Assembly: GCA_963556145.1 (NCBI GenBank)
Contig: OY744470.1
Location: 4,030,001 to 4,094,000, forward strand
Direction of reading: 5' to 3'
Source: Hygrocybe punicea
Taxonomy: Eukaryota; Basidiomycota; Agaricomycetes; Agaricales; Hygrophoraceae
Length of the DNA: 64,000 nt
Shown here: positions 1 to 11,494 of the stretch, piece after piece
Layout: each line of letters opens with the position of its first letter
Numbering within the stretch: position 1 is the first letter of the stretch
Made by a program: the position numbers and the translations under genes
The notes under the pieces: generated by a model
What the model was told of the DNA's origin: nothing
The model's database searches: none
What the model saw: only the letters and a program-made list of their open reading frames with translations

Positions 1-474
1 TCTTGCTATGCTTACATTTTGATTCCCAGATCTTGCTCGTGCCGCACAACCGAAGCATAGTCTTGCTGAAAGCCCTCCGAGAAAAAGTGAATCATTCGCG
101 TTCTCAATTAGGATGTGCTTTGATATATGTTTTTCCTACTCAGAAGCTAGACGATGATTGAGTTCAGACTCTGTCTATGAATTGTGAGATATCCAAGCTT
201 CAATTCCTTAGACATGTACTTTCTCCACAAAGGTACTTACACTGAGTACTAGTTGCAAGTCTTAAGATTATGTATAGTATATTGTAAAGAAGTTTGCCTC
301 AGGCTAGCGTCGGACTTGGGAAATGTGTAAATTTTGCACCAAAGAGTGTAATTTTTGGGAGTTTGTGGGTGACATAAATGGGGAGTAAATGGTGTAGTGG
401 AATGGAGACAGGTTCAAGATGGCAGTAGTCTATAGATGCTGTAACCTCAGAGGGTGCTCTTCAAGCATGCTCGA
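1..474. other. Flank of copia element, no gene recognised
   Basis: I see no conserved protein here. The sequence is AT-rich and only short frames are open. The last five bases before the retrotransposon (475-479, AGTGG) are its target duplication. Confidence 0.5.
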
Positions 475-479
475 AGTGG

Positions 480-720
480 TGTTGGGAATAGTGGCCAAAT
501 ACGCGAGAAGGATTAGCAATCCGTATGACGTGACCCCGGAACTCAAACCCACCTGTCCGATGAATAATGCTGAAGCGCAGCATGTATTCTACTCACCACA
601 GGAAACTTCTAGTAGATTTAGCTAGTAGTATAAAAGCCCTCTCAGAGAGAGGCAAATATAATTCATTCCACATAAAAATATCTTAGCAGTCAACAACCAC
701 TGCAACTATATATTCCAATA
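480..720 (+). repeat. 5' LTR of copia element
   Basis: A 241-bp LTR that begins TGTTGGGAATA and ends TATTCCAATA, so the termini form a short inverted repeat. A TATA-like stretch (AGTAGTATAAAAGCC, near 625-639) probably marks the U3 promoter. The part from about 558 onward is almost identical to the 3' LTR, while the first 80 bp are clearly more diverged. Confidence 0.93.
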
Positions 721-734
721 GGTTATGAGCCCTG
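721..734 (+). promoter_or_regulatory. Probable primer binding site
   Basis: The bases directly after the 5' LTR (GGTTATGAGCCCTG) sit where copia elements place the tRNA primer site. The match to an initiator-Met tRNA type site is only loose, so this is a positional call. Confidence 0.45.
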
Positions 735-803
735 AACGGCTTTGATGGAAACATGATCACACACCTCCAAACATCGCATTACTACCTCGTATACTAGCTG
801 ACT

Positions 804-1980
804 ATGACGGACGAAGTCACGCACACATCGGGATCCTACTGGATCGAGTTATTGAAGGGAAACAATTGGATGCCGTGAAAGAGACAGATGTTAGCCATGC
901 TTCAGGATCTTGGGTTAGAGACATACATTGATGTGGAATCAAATGCCCCTGTCCCGGCAGACACATCCCGTCCTACATCAGAGGAATCTGAAGTGATGAA
1001 GAAATGGCGCAGCGGAGACGCCAAGACGAGGACGTGGATCGAGCTCGCAATTGGCGACATGGAAATGATACATATCATTGGCGCACACACGGTGAGTGAG
1101 ATGTGGAAGCAGCTAACCTTGGAAAAGGAATCCAGGGGGAAGCTCGGAATATTGGTGACGTGACATGCATTGTACCGGTCGATTGCTGAAGAAGGATTTG
1201 ACCTAATCGAGCACATATCGAAGCTCCAGAAACTGCAGGAGGAACTCCACTTGATGGGAAGCCTCGTTTCTGACAAAGACTTCGCGATGATACTTGTATC
1301 CTCCTTACCGGAAAGTTGGGACTTGTATACATCAGTGTATTTAGGCTTGAAGAAGGACAGAACATCACTGACATCACATGAACTAGTCACAATCCTATTG
1401 GAGGAAGACCGCAGGCACTGTGAGTGCAGTGGAGATCCTAACAACGTCACTATGCATGGGAGGTTCACTGGAAAGCGCGACGGAAAGGGTAACGGAAAGC
1501 AGAAAGCAGCTGATTCCGAAACGGAATGCTTCAACTGCCACAAGAAGGGACATATGGCAAAGGACTGCTGGTCTAAAGGTGGTGGAAAGGAAGGGCAAGG
1601 GCTAAAAGGGAAAGGAAAGGGCACCGGAAAGGGTGGAAACCAACGGAACAGATTGAATCAAGCTGTGGACAATGTCAATAATATGTTACAAGATGTAGCA
1701 TACACAGTGAATACAGACAATATTTCAAACTATGATTGGTTACTGGATTCCGGAACAACAAGTCACATCAGCAATTCCCAAAACACATTCATCATGTACA
1801 AAACTCTGGACGAAGCTACTGTTCAAGGACTAGGAAAGGTAGCTGCTTGAGCTCTTGGTCGTGGAACCATTGTCTTACACTTCACAGTGGATGGAAAGGA
1901 TGTACAGCACCAGCTATGAGATGTACTACATGTACCAGAGTCACGGAACTCACTACTATCACTGAGCCGATGTGACGGCG
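804..1980 (+). pseudogene. copia gag and protease region, broken by TGA stops
   Basis: An in-frame ATG at 804 opens a gag-like frame that runs through 888-1163 and 1170-1850. A zinc knuckle of the form CX2CX4HX4C (CFNCHKKGHMAKDC, near 1528-1569) marks the nucleocapsid, and WLLDSGTTSHIS (near 1738-1773) is the aspartic protease active site. In-frame TGA stops lie at 876, 1161, 1848 and 1917 with no frame change between them. The sequence after each stop continues the family pattern, so these are point mutations rather than real ends. The first TGA probably replaced TGG (Trp), the others Arg CGA. Confidence 0.85.
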
Positions 1981-2600
1981 AGTTCTGTTGTAGACCCAAA
2001 TGGGAATCTACGAAAGTGGTGATCAGCTAAGAAGTGATCAGAGGAGTTTAGTGTCTATAGTCTAGTCAATCCAACCCGAATCCGGGGTTCCGGATCAGAG
2101 GGGAAGTGAAGGGAGTGGAGTACGAAGACTAATATGGAGACGATATGAAGCGAGGACTAAGAAAATAGAACTGAAGGGATGCAATATGATATGGTGGGAT
2201 GTAATATTCTATGGTTGTAGTATAAGGGTACATCTTTTATACTACTGGGAGTGATCCTGTGCTGTAGTAACTATGTACTACAACCGAAGGCTGTAACTGA
2301 TAGGAGTGGAGTGGAGCGGAGTATAGGAGGAATGGTGCTATGTACTAAGTAACGGGAAACGAAGATATATCATATGTAACTATATACGTACTGATTCCGG
2401 GTCGTTAGAGACATCGCATCTTGAGTAGGAATGATTCCGGAGGCGGAATCCGGAACAGAATCGACGGAGAGGACCGGAATCGGGCGGAATCGACGATACG
2501 TGAATGGGAATGGACAGGGACGATGTGGGATATGAAGAGGATTCGGGTCCAGAGGGCCCGGAGCCTCTACACCGATTTGATGAAAGCAGTTAATGGGTTA
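1981..2600 (+). other. Diverged spacer inside copia element
   Basis: Between the protease and the GAG-pre-integrase domain there are about 600 bp rich in GGAAT/CCGGA-like words and with no recognisable copia protein. It may be badly decayed coding sequence or a small insertion. No inverted ends or target duplication were found. Confidence 0.4.
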
Positions 2601-3620
2601 ACTTCCACAATGGAATATGCAGGCTCTATATGAAGGAGAATAAACTTGTCGGAACAGGCCAGAAAGACGGACGACTATACCGTTTGAACGCCCAAGTGCA
2701 ATCCTGCATGCCGGAAAAGGCAAATGTAGCCACGCCAAAGAAAATGTCTTGGGACGAATGGCACCGCCTATACGGACACATCGGAATGAGCGGACTCGAG
2801 ACCCTGCAGAGAAAGGGGTTAGTCACGGGTCTAGAAATTGATGAAGGGAGTGTCCCTTCCTGAACCTGTGAGGCTTGCATTCAGGCAAAGCAAGCTGTCC
2901 AGCCATTTCAAAAAGAGGCCGATGGATGATCCAAAGTCGCCGGAGAGCAGACTTTGAGTGACATCTGAGGCCCAGCATGCGTAGAGTTTATCGGAGGATC
3001 GAGATACTATATCTCATTCACGGATGATGCGACACGCACTGTAACCACTTTATTCATGAAACGGAAAAGCCAGGTGACAGAACGCATCAAGGCTTACGTT
3101 AACACGATCGAGAAGAAGTTCAATCAAAACCCTAAATGTTTGCAGTTCAATAATGGAAAGGAACTCGTCAACAAGGAAGTCAAGAGATGGGCAGTGGAGA
3201 AGGGAATTGTCATTGAAACAATGGCCCCTTACTCACCCTCACAACATGGAATGGCGGAAAGATTTAATCACACATTACTGGAGTTAGCCCGCGCAATGTT
3301 GATCACTAAAACCCTGCCCGCATTCCTTTGGCCAGAAGCCGATGCACATGTGGCATACATTCGAAACCAATCCCCCACCAAGGCTCTAGATGGAATGACT
3401 CCACATGAAGCCTGGACTGGCAAGAAGCCAGATGTATCGCATTTCTGGGAGTTCGGATGCAATGTTTGGGTCTTATATCAAGGTGGAAAGAGATTGAAGC
3501 TGGCACCATGATCAGCTAAGATGAAGTTCATAGGATTTTTGGAGTTGCAGAAGGCTATCTGATATTATGATGCTGCAACGTGGACTGTTAAAACGCCACA
3601 AAATGTTGCATTTCATGAGG
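2601..3620 (+). pseudogene. copia GAG-pre-integrase and integrase, broken
   Basis: The GAG-pre-integrase domain is seen as WDEWHRLYGHIGMSGLETLQ (near 2752-2811), followed by an integrase core. The first catalytic Asp lies in SFTDDATR near 3020, and the catalytic Glu lies in SQHGMAERFN near 3240. The second catalytic Asp is replaced by Asn (QFNNGKEL, near 3144-3167). Both of the latter are in the open stretch 3056-3511. In-frame TGA stops occur at 2861, 2927, 2966, 3509 and 3560. The product would be inactive even if read through. Confidence 0.88.
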
Positions 3621-3949
3621 ATGGGGCATTGCAGGAAGTCTGGATTGTATCCAACTTACCGAGTTTGCAATTCGAGGGGGAGCAGAGTGAATCCGACGAC
3701 TTGCAAACTCCAGAACCACTGGAACCTGCAACTGAATCACCGGAACCCACTGTAATGGCACTGGAAAGGGCCATTCGCAGACTGGAAAATGAAATAACAT
3801 ACCAACTGAGAGCAACCTGAGGAGTTGACCGCGACTACCGACAGTTAAACAACCCACATGCACAACTGACACAATGCGAGATACGTGAACCGCTTGATGT
3901 ACGGAGACCAACGGAATCATCTGCAGCGAAACAAAAGGAAAAAGTCAGC

Positions 3950-5624
3950 GTGGAAACAACCATAGCATATGTGTTCTTGAGTGCAATGCAGCAGGATAGC
4001 AGTCTCACCAACAAGGACCCATGGGATTTAAGGGAAGCTGTAGATTGGGAGAACTGGAAGGTAGCAATGAAAGAGGAATTTGATCAGCTACAAAAAATGG
4101 GCGTTTGGAAACTCATAGACTTACCGGAGGGGTGGGAAGCCATCAGAAGCAAGTGGGTTTTCCACTGGAAACGTGATGAGACAGGCACAATCACTAGGCA
4201 CAAGGCCCGGTTAGTAGCCCAGGGGTTCTCGCAGAAGCCCGGAGTGGATTTCAGCAAAACCGGAACATTCGCTCCTGTGATGTGGTTCAAGACGTTACGG
4301 ACATTGCTCACATATTCCACAGTCAAGGATTGGGATATCCAGCAGATGGATATCAAAGGCGCATACCTTAACGGATGGGTGAAGGAGGAGCTGTACATGA
4401 AGCAGCCAGCAGAATTTGAGGACAGAACTGGATGGGTTTGCCGCCTCATACACCCTATATATGGTCTCAGGCAAGCCAGAAACATATGGAACACGAATTT
4501 CGATAACACGATGAAGGAATTTCGTTATATGAGATTTCGGACCGACTACTGCGCGTACTACTATCAGGAAGGTGAAAACTTTTCCATCGTACTCATATGG
4601 GTCGACGACCTCATGGCTTACACAAACAACCGAGCAATGAATCAGCAGATAATCAACCAGCTGAAGGAAAAATACATGGTAATGGTCATCGGAAACCCAA
4701 TGTTACTGCTCGGAATCCATATCAAACGAGACTGCCAACAATGGAAAGTCACCCTATCACAAAGCCGCTATATCTGGATGATCCTTGCAAAGGCCGGAAT
4801 GAAGGATGCCAAGCCAGTATCAACCCCGATGCACCAGAATGTGGTCCTATAAATAAACGAAACCAAAACCGACAAGAACAAGTGGAAACGCACCTCAATC
4901 AAGTATGCGACACAAGTCGGAGAGCTCTTGTATGCTGCACATGCAACAAGACCCAATATCATGTATGCAACAGTAACCATTGCGCAATTCACATGGAACC
5001 TGAGTCCAGAACACTGGACAGCACTTAAAAGGATATTCCACTATCTAACAGGAACGATGGATTACAAACTAACGTACGGCGGAAAGGACCAATGGACTAT
5101 GACGGAGACCATTCATAGATTGGGGATCCAACCCACACCGGAAATCCATTAGCAGATATGTGTTCACGATCGCAGGGGGAGCCATAGCTTGGAGCTCAAA
5201 GAAGCAAAGCACGATTGCGTTGTCAATGGCCGAAGCGGAATATGTCACCACTACTCATGCCACAAAGCAGTTAATCTGGCATAGAAACTTATTGAAGGAA
5301 TTGGACCTACGGTCGGACGAGACATCAATTTTACAATCCAACAATCAGGCCACAATTGCTATATCGCACAACCCGGAATTCCACGCATGGATGAAGCACA
5401 TAGATATCAATCTACATTTCCTACAAGATCACGTCACATCTGGTATCCTCAAAGTCACATATATTCCTTCAGAAGAAAATCTAGCGGACATATTTATGAA
5501 AGGGTTACCTCGCCCACTTCACGCAAAGTTCACAGCCAAACTTGGTCTATTGACTGGAGAGGAACCGGAAAGAGCAGAACATGTAACGGAATACATGGAC
5601 GATGTTTACTGTGACCTGGAATGA
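3950..5624 (+). pseudogene. copia reverse transcriptase and RNase H, broken
   Basis: The frame 3950-4852 holds the RVT_2 domain: KWVFHWKRDETGTITRHKAR, then QQMDIKGAYLNG with a catalytic Asp, IYGLRQARNIW, and the active-site box IWVDDLMAY, where copia usually has YVDD. After a TAA at 4850 the same frame resumes to 5152, then shifts. The frame 5160-5624 holds RNase H (SSKKQSTIALSMAEAEY, then KHIDINLHFLQD). The TAA fits a CAA-to-TAA change. Confidence 0.9.
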
Positions 5625-5641
5625 GTCAAAGAGTATTCAAC

Positions 5642-5651
5642 CAAAGGGGAG
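5642..5651 (+). promoter_or_regulatory. Polypurine tract of copia element
   Basis: The purine-rich CAAAGGGGAG lies directly against the 3' LTR, the position used to prime plus-strand DNA synthesis. Confidence 0.7.
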
Positions 5652-5886
5652 TGTTGGGAATAGTGGCCGAATAGTCGTGGAAAGGATTCGCAATCCGTAT
5701 CATGTGACCCAAACCCACCTGTCTGATGAATAATGCTGAAGCGCAGCATGTATTCTACTCACCACAGGAAACTTCTAGTAGATTTAGCTAGTAGTATAAA
5801 AGCCCTCTCAGAGAGAGGCAAATATAATTCATTCCACATAAAAATATCTTAGCGGTCAACAACCACTGCAACTATATATTCCAATA
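5652..5886 (+). repeat. 3' LTR of copia element
   Basis: A 235-bp LTR starting TGTTGGGAATA and ending CCAATA, followed by the AGTGG duplication (5887-5891). It lacks a few bases present near 536-543 of the 5' LTR and differs at several sites in the first 80 bp. Confidence 0.93.
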
Positions 5887-6417
5887 AGTGGCGTGGATCA
5901 ACACTTGGCAACACAACAAAGGAAAGGTGCCCTATACATCCACAAGTCGAGCAGTCTTGAAGTGCACCAATTGCAATATATTATGACATGTGATTACAGG
6001 CAAACACATGGCAACCCATAACTGGAGCGACAGTATAGATTACAGGGGTCTAGAAATCAAGCAGGGATAATAAAAGCATGCCAATGAGTGACAGCAAAAT
6101 AGTCAAAGGAAGATCGGATGACCACAACAATCAAATTGGTTACAGACAGGGTAAGTACAATGGAGTATGAAGAACACATGCAGCATGTACAAATAATGAG
6201 AAGCAAATGAAGCAAAGATGGACCACAAAAGTGGAACCATATACAACATATATAAACATAGGAGTGTGGATGCAAAGGTCTGAGACCAACCATCATGACA
6301 TTGCTAGCACAGCATCAGAATGAACATGACTACAGTGAGTGATGATATGGAATGAAAAGGACAATGTGGTGGGTGATGGATTATACAGGCAGAGACATGT
6401 GATGTGAAGGTGGAGCA

Positions 6418-6433
6418 TAGTGTTGCCACGGCT
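6418..6433 (+). repeat. hAT-type terminal sequence, orphan
   Basis: TAGTGTTGCCACGGCT matches the start of hAT inverted repeats and resembles the end of the intact hAT element at 59745. No matching opposite end was found nearby, so it is a relic or the end of an unrecognised element. Confidence 0.45.
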
Positions 6434-8631
6434 CGGTTTGTCCTGGCTCTTTCCATTTATGGCACCAGTAGCCAAGCTGAGCCATTGCCAAAGGAATGGC
6501 TTAGCTCAACTTCAGCTCAGTTTCAGCTCAACCTGTGGCTCAAGTCCTAAATAGGTAATCTTTCCCCCTGTTCATTGTAAACCACCGCTAAGGCTGCACC
6601 AAGGACACTAGGCACTAGGCGAATGGGTCTGGGGGTTTTACACACCTCCAAATCATGCAGGTTCATCTTTGATGTTTACATTCTGATGTCACTAATCAAT
6701 TCTAGCCACCCAACACCCGATGGGCAACACCATGCCAATGCCAATGCCAATGCTGTCCTACCCAGCATATGAAGTCCTGAGCACAGTGTAGAGAAGCTAG
6801 GGCAAGTGTGTGGGTCTGCATGCCACTGCACAGGTAATGTCTTAGTTTCTGTTTACTATTTGCAGAGCTCACCTAGACCCACCTAGCCAACATCCACATC
6901 AATGATGATGGAGCAAGAGTGAGGCTGGGACAATGGCCATGGAAATTGGGAGGTGCCAGATGGGTATGGTGTGGGTACTGGCCTGCAACCTAAAACGTGA
7001 GTTTTTCTTGATTTTTTGCGATTTCTGACACTTTTTCGTGCAGCAAACATGCCTGGCACCGGCCAGTATGCTGTACGCATAATGGCAATGGCTTCGTAAG
7101 GCAGCTGGCTGTCATATGAATGAGTGGGTGCAAGTGGGGGAACAGGTGCTTTTCATCTAGGAACTATCACGGACTCACAGAACAAAGACAATGAGGAGCC
7201 AAGAACTGGGAGGTGGTGTGCATACCAGCCTAGGTATGTCCTCAACTTGAGCTTTGGCCTGGCTTGAGGTGACTTCAGCATTCGAAAAGGCCAAAGCCAC
7301 CAGTGATGGCTTGGCCTTGGCTGGCTTTGGCCTAGGTTGTGGCTTTTGGCTGTGGTGGAGAACCAGAGGGCAAGTGAGTCCATGTGATGGAGCCACAATC
7401 ACCCGCTAGCCTCCAGGTGCGCTCATTTGTGAGGTGTTTTGGGTGGGCGGCTGCCAGCTTCTGGGTCACCACCATTGCCATTCTGATGTCCTCTCGGCTG
7501 TACTCTCTGTCCTTGCCGGCCCCATGTCTTCGTTGTAATCAACGTCACCGTCATTTACTTCAGGACTTCTGGCACCTTGTGAACGCCATGTCAACATCAA
7601 TTGATGTGACGGGGGGTGTTGCGAGGTGCAAGAGAAGAGATTGGAGGAGCTGCTGGCACCTTGCGAATGCTGCATTCACATCAATCAAGGTGGTGGGGTG
7701 TCCCTAGGCGCTCTCTTCCCCCGTGGTCGTTTCTGGACGTGTTCGATGTGTCATCGGATGTGTTTGACATGGGGACCTGTCATTACATGATGGGTAGCAT
7801 TGCGTCATTTGGAGACACCCAGGTTCTGGTGCTTCATTAACTCTATCAGCTAGACACTTAGATGATGCACTTGGAAGCCTGGGAAGTGGAAGCACCACCC
7901 CTCAGGCTTCATTTCCCCATCTGAGTAGGCATTCTCCACATTTGTTGAAAGTTGTCAGCATGAAGGAGGACCCCCGGCTTATCCCTATGACCATTAGATC
8001 CAATTCTGGCCCAAATGCAAAAAATATGTCTGGGTGATTTTTTTGCCCAGAGGGCACATTGTGATGAGGGATCTGGTCTACTTAAATGCCAAAAATTTGA
8101 CTGGATGATGGATCTGACATGGCAAAAACTATAAAAAAAGCCTTAATGCCATGACAGGAGGGTATCTATGGAAAATACTTGTCCATTTTGTCCTCCCACT
8201 ATGCTTCTTGAGAAATTTGGCCAAACAGCATTCGATTCTTCTGCAATGCCCTGAAGATGTTAGCATCTTTTCAAGTTTGCCATGTTTGTCCCATCAGGAA
8301 AAGGCCCCTCCACTTAGTCAGCTTAGTCAAAAGGATTAAGGCCAACAAGGTGGATAAGGTGAATAAGTGGATAAGAACAGCATCAAGAACATTGTAAATT
8401 TCTAATAAGTGTATTAAGATATATAGTACTAGTACTAGGCAATTAATATTAGTTACAACAGGTACAGCCCTTGTAAACCTGGCAAGGGATATGCAAATGT
8501 CAATTGATGTGGCTCAAAACCATTGCAAGGTGGTATTGAGCCCTTGTGTTGCCACTGTCAACACCGTCATCATCACATTTGCCTCCATCGCTGTTGCAGC
8601 CTGGATGCACCGTTGTCACCTTTACTGCCAT

Positions 8632-8647
8632 TAGTGTTGCCACGGCT
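8632..8647 (+). repeat. hAT-type terminal sequence, second copy
   Basis: The same 16 bases TAGTGTTGCCACGGCT as at 6418, in the same orientation, followed by a GCTAAGCTAGC/GGCTAAGG low-complexity patch typical of hAT subterminal DNA. No partner end was found. Confidence 0.45.
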
Positions 8648-10067
8648 AAGCTAGCCGCAAGCTGGCTAAGGTTAGCTGCAGCTACGACTAAGCTAACTAC
8701 CCAGATTTTTATAGTTGGAGCTGGTAGTCGAAGGTCTACAGTCAACTACCACTGGCTATAGTTGATGCAGTGACTTGGCCACAGCTTGACCAACCAAGCC
8801 GCAACCAAGCCATGTGGGTAGCGGGTGAGTAGGTACCTGTTCCCTACCCTGGCCCTCAATTCACCTTGCATGCATCGTGCCAATGTCAATTGACATTGCG
8901 GTGTTCACATGCGAGGTGTTTGACACCTCATTGCCAGATGTCGTCATTGTCATTTTGGCCATGTCGTCATCGTCCTGTTGCCCTCTGTCATGTTATAGAG
9001 ACTCAGCATCCCCCTGAGTCCATATTGTCAATATCTCACAAATCCAGATGAACCCGATGCCTCCAAATGACTCCCATTCCAACCCAACATAACCCGACGT
9101 GATGTGACCCGATGTGACCCGACATGACCAGCCGTGACCCAACGTATGCCACTTGTCATGGCCACTTTTGGACCAAATCCGGCAGCCTCATAAGCCCCGG
9201 AGTTCCAATTATAGTGGACAGATCTCATCGGACTTGATTCCCAACTTCGGACTTGCCTTATATATGCATCCCCTCATCCTTATGGAGATATGTAGGACAT
9301 TTTACATCTTTTTCATGGATATTTGTTTTCCCCTCCATTTTCCTGTCTTCATCGCCTTGCAACCCCCCTCTTCTCATCCCCTTTCCAACTTTTCTTTGTA
9401 GTTTACCATCGGCCAAAATAGACATGACCGAAAGTAGACCACCCATACATGTACTATAAAAATGGTCCCTGACGACCATACAAAAAAGAGATACCCTTAG
9501 TCCCCATTTCCTTACAGTCAGAATCATGTTTTAATCCCTGCAATTGCTCGTCCTCATAGACCCTTAGATTTTTATAGTTCACTTCATCGTCTTTATCGTT
9601 GTTGCATTATTCATTCATTGTTTCTGACCTGACCCGACCCGACCCACCATACCTGACATTGTCGGCATTGTCGGGTTCATTATTATTTATCTGTTTTCAG
9701 TCTGTTCATCGCTAGGATCTTCATTTAGTTGTTTGTTTTGTCCATTTTCTTAGTTTATATAATGGCTTTACATTCCTATTCTTTTACCACTATCCCTGAC
9801 ACTGATTATCCACTGTCACTTTCACGTTGACACCCCTAGGTTAGGATTTATTATTCTGAAGCCACCCCAAACCCACATTTACAGTGTCTTGTGGACTGCA
9901 TGCTTGGGGATGACCTTGTTTGTGAGGGGTGGCATACCTTGCATGGTCGGCACCCTCGCAAGATCGTGAGCCATGGAAATGGGAGCATTGGCTACACCCA
10001 CATTCAAGCCCTTTCAGTGGATCTTGCCCAGTAACAGTGAGGGAGCCAACGGGATAAAGTTCCAATC

Positions 10068-10620
10068 CCAGTGGATGGGCCGAGATGAGCTGAGATATTC
10101 TTTTCCCTTGATATTGAATGGGCCCATAAATGTAGAAATAAGGATTTCCCACTAAAATTGAATGGGCCGAGATGGGGTGAAATATTTATTCCCCACTGGC
10201 ATTGGGTGGGCCGAGATGGGGTGGGATTTTTATTCCCCACTGGCATTGGATGGGCCAAGATGGGTTGGGATATTTACTTCCAAATGGCATTGGATGGGCC
10301 AAGAAGGGGATGGATATAAATTCCCCACTGACATTGGATGGGCCGAGATGGGTTGGGATATTTATTTCCCAATTGCATTGGATGGGCTGAGATGGTGTTG
10401 GATATCTATTTCCCAATTGCATTGGATGGGCCGAGATGGGGTGGAATATTTATTCTGCACTGGCATTGGATGGGCCAAGAAGGGGATGAATATTTATTCC
10501 CCACTGGCATTGGATGGGCCAAGATGGGGTGGGATATTTATTCCCCACTGGCATTGGATGGGCCGAGATGGGTTGGGATATTTAGTCCCCACTGGCATTG
10601 GATGGGCCAAGAAAGGGATG
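10068..10620 (+). repeat. 44-bp tandem minisatellite, about 12.5 copies
   Basis: Counting the recurring word CATTGGATGGGCC gives starts at 10200, 10244, 10288, 10332, 10376, 10420, 10464, 10508, 10552 and 10596, an exact 44-bp period; degenerate copies extend left to about 10068. A unit reads roughly GATGGGCCGAGATGGGGTGG followed by GATATTTATTCCCCACTGGCATTG. Because 44 is not a multiple of three, each frame cycles through the unit in all phases. Even so, few stops occur, and long frames (for example 10162-11058) stay open. I take these frames as a by-product of the repeat, not as a gene. Confidence 0.93.
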
Positions 10621-11494
10621 GATACCTCTCAGGGCCACAACAACGAAGACGACGATGACGATGACAGCAATAGCAAGGATAGCAAGAAGGGTGTCAGTAC
10701 CAGTCGTCATCACGAGGACAAGGACAGTGGAAACGAGGACGAGGACAGAAACAACAATGAGAATGGTGATGAGACAGCAACAAGGACAGCAACAAGGACA
10801 GTGGTGATGGCTCTGCCAGTATCAGCAGGTCAGTACCAGCGCAGCACGGGCACCAGCGTCAGCACTGACCCTAATACCAGCCCCACGCCAGCACTCCTGT
10901 TCTCCCACTTTCCCTCTCACTCCACCCCCTCTCTCACCAGCACTGTGCCAGCACTCAAAGAAGAGGAATTGAATCCTGAAATTGTCGACACCTTTGGGTC
11001 CTTATCGATCAGTGTGTCTGGTCGCACCAAATACTATGGTCATACAGCCAATTCCTGAGTGAACAACACCTTTCACCCATCTGGATTACTCACAACCCAG
11101 CTGTTGCGCTGCAGTATTTCCTTCAGGTTGGCGACACATTTCGAGTTACGCCATGACACCAGCACCAGCAACCAGCAACAGCACCAGCAATATGGCACCA
11201 GCACTGGCATCAGGACCGGCACTAGCCCACCGATGGTGGCCAGGATGATGAAGAAACATGTAACAAGGAGGTATGGTATGTTCTCTCATTTCTCATTTGC
11301 AGCGAGCTGATGTTTGCTTTCTTTTGTCAGTATTACTGCTGATGCCAGCATCCGGACTGGCATCTAGTAGCATGGCACCTGACCCCCAGTACCATACAGA
11401 CCAGTAGCAGCATGGCACCAGCTGGCATCGGGACCAGGCAGTGGCAGCAATGGGTATTAGTGTCTATAATGGTACCAGTATCGGCAACGATTTA
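10621..11494. other. Low-complexity DNA after the minisatellite
   Basis: The stretch holds GACGA/ACGAGGACA repeats (10640-10800) and CCAGCA/CACCAGCAC repeats (10820-11450). Frames translate as Asp/Asn/Thr-rich runs with no domain. No gene is supported. Confidence 0.6.

Larger units (their letters stand above)
480..5886 (+). mobile_element. Ty1/copia LTR retrotransposon, full length but decayed
   Basis: A complete element bounded by two similar LTRs (480-720 and 5652-5886) and flanked by a perfect 5-bp target duplication AGTGG at 475-479 and 5887-5891. The internal order is gag zinc knuckle, protease, integrase, reverse transcriptase, RNase H. Integrase before reverse transcriptase is diagnostic of Ty1/copia. 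The reading frame is broken by many in-frame stops, nearly all TGA, and by frameshifts, so the copy cannot make its own proteins. Copia elements copy their RNA into DNA and insert through integrase; this copy is probably a passenger or relic. Confidence 0.95.
5892..10067. other. Gene-poor region with simple repeats
   Basis: Over 4 kb no conserved protein is recognisable on either strand; open frames are short and rich in His, Pro and Ser. There are skewed patches such as GCTCAACTTCAGCTCAG near 6500, GGCTTTGGCC words near 7240-7340, CCAATG repeats near 6735 and GACCCGA repeats near 9090-9140 and 9630-9650. It looks like decayed repeat DNA. Confidence 0.6.

Noticed and set aside
902..1624. 240-codon minus-strand frame opposite copia gag
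   Set aside because: Antisense of clear gag and zinc knuckle coding sequence.
10068..10620. Possible CRISPR-like array
   Set aside because: The 44-bp units are contiguous and have no unique spacers, and the surrounding DNA is eukaryotic.
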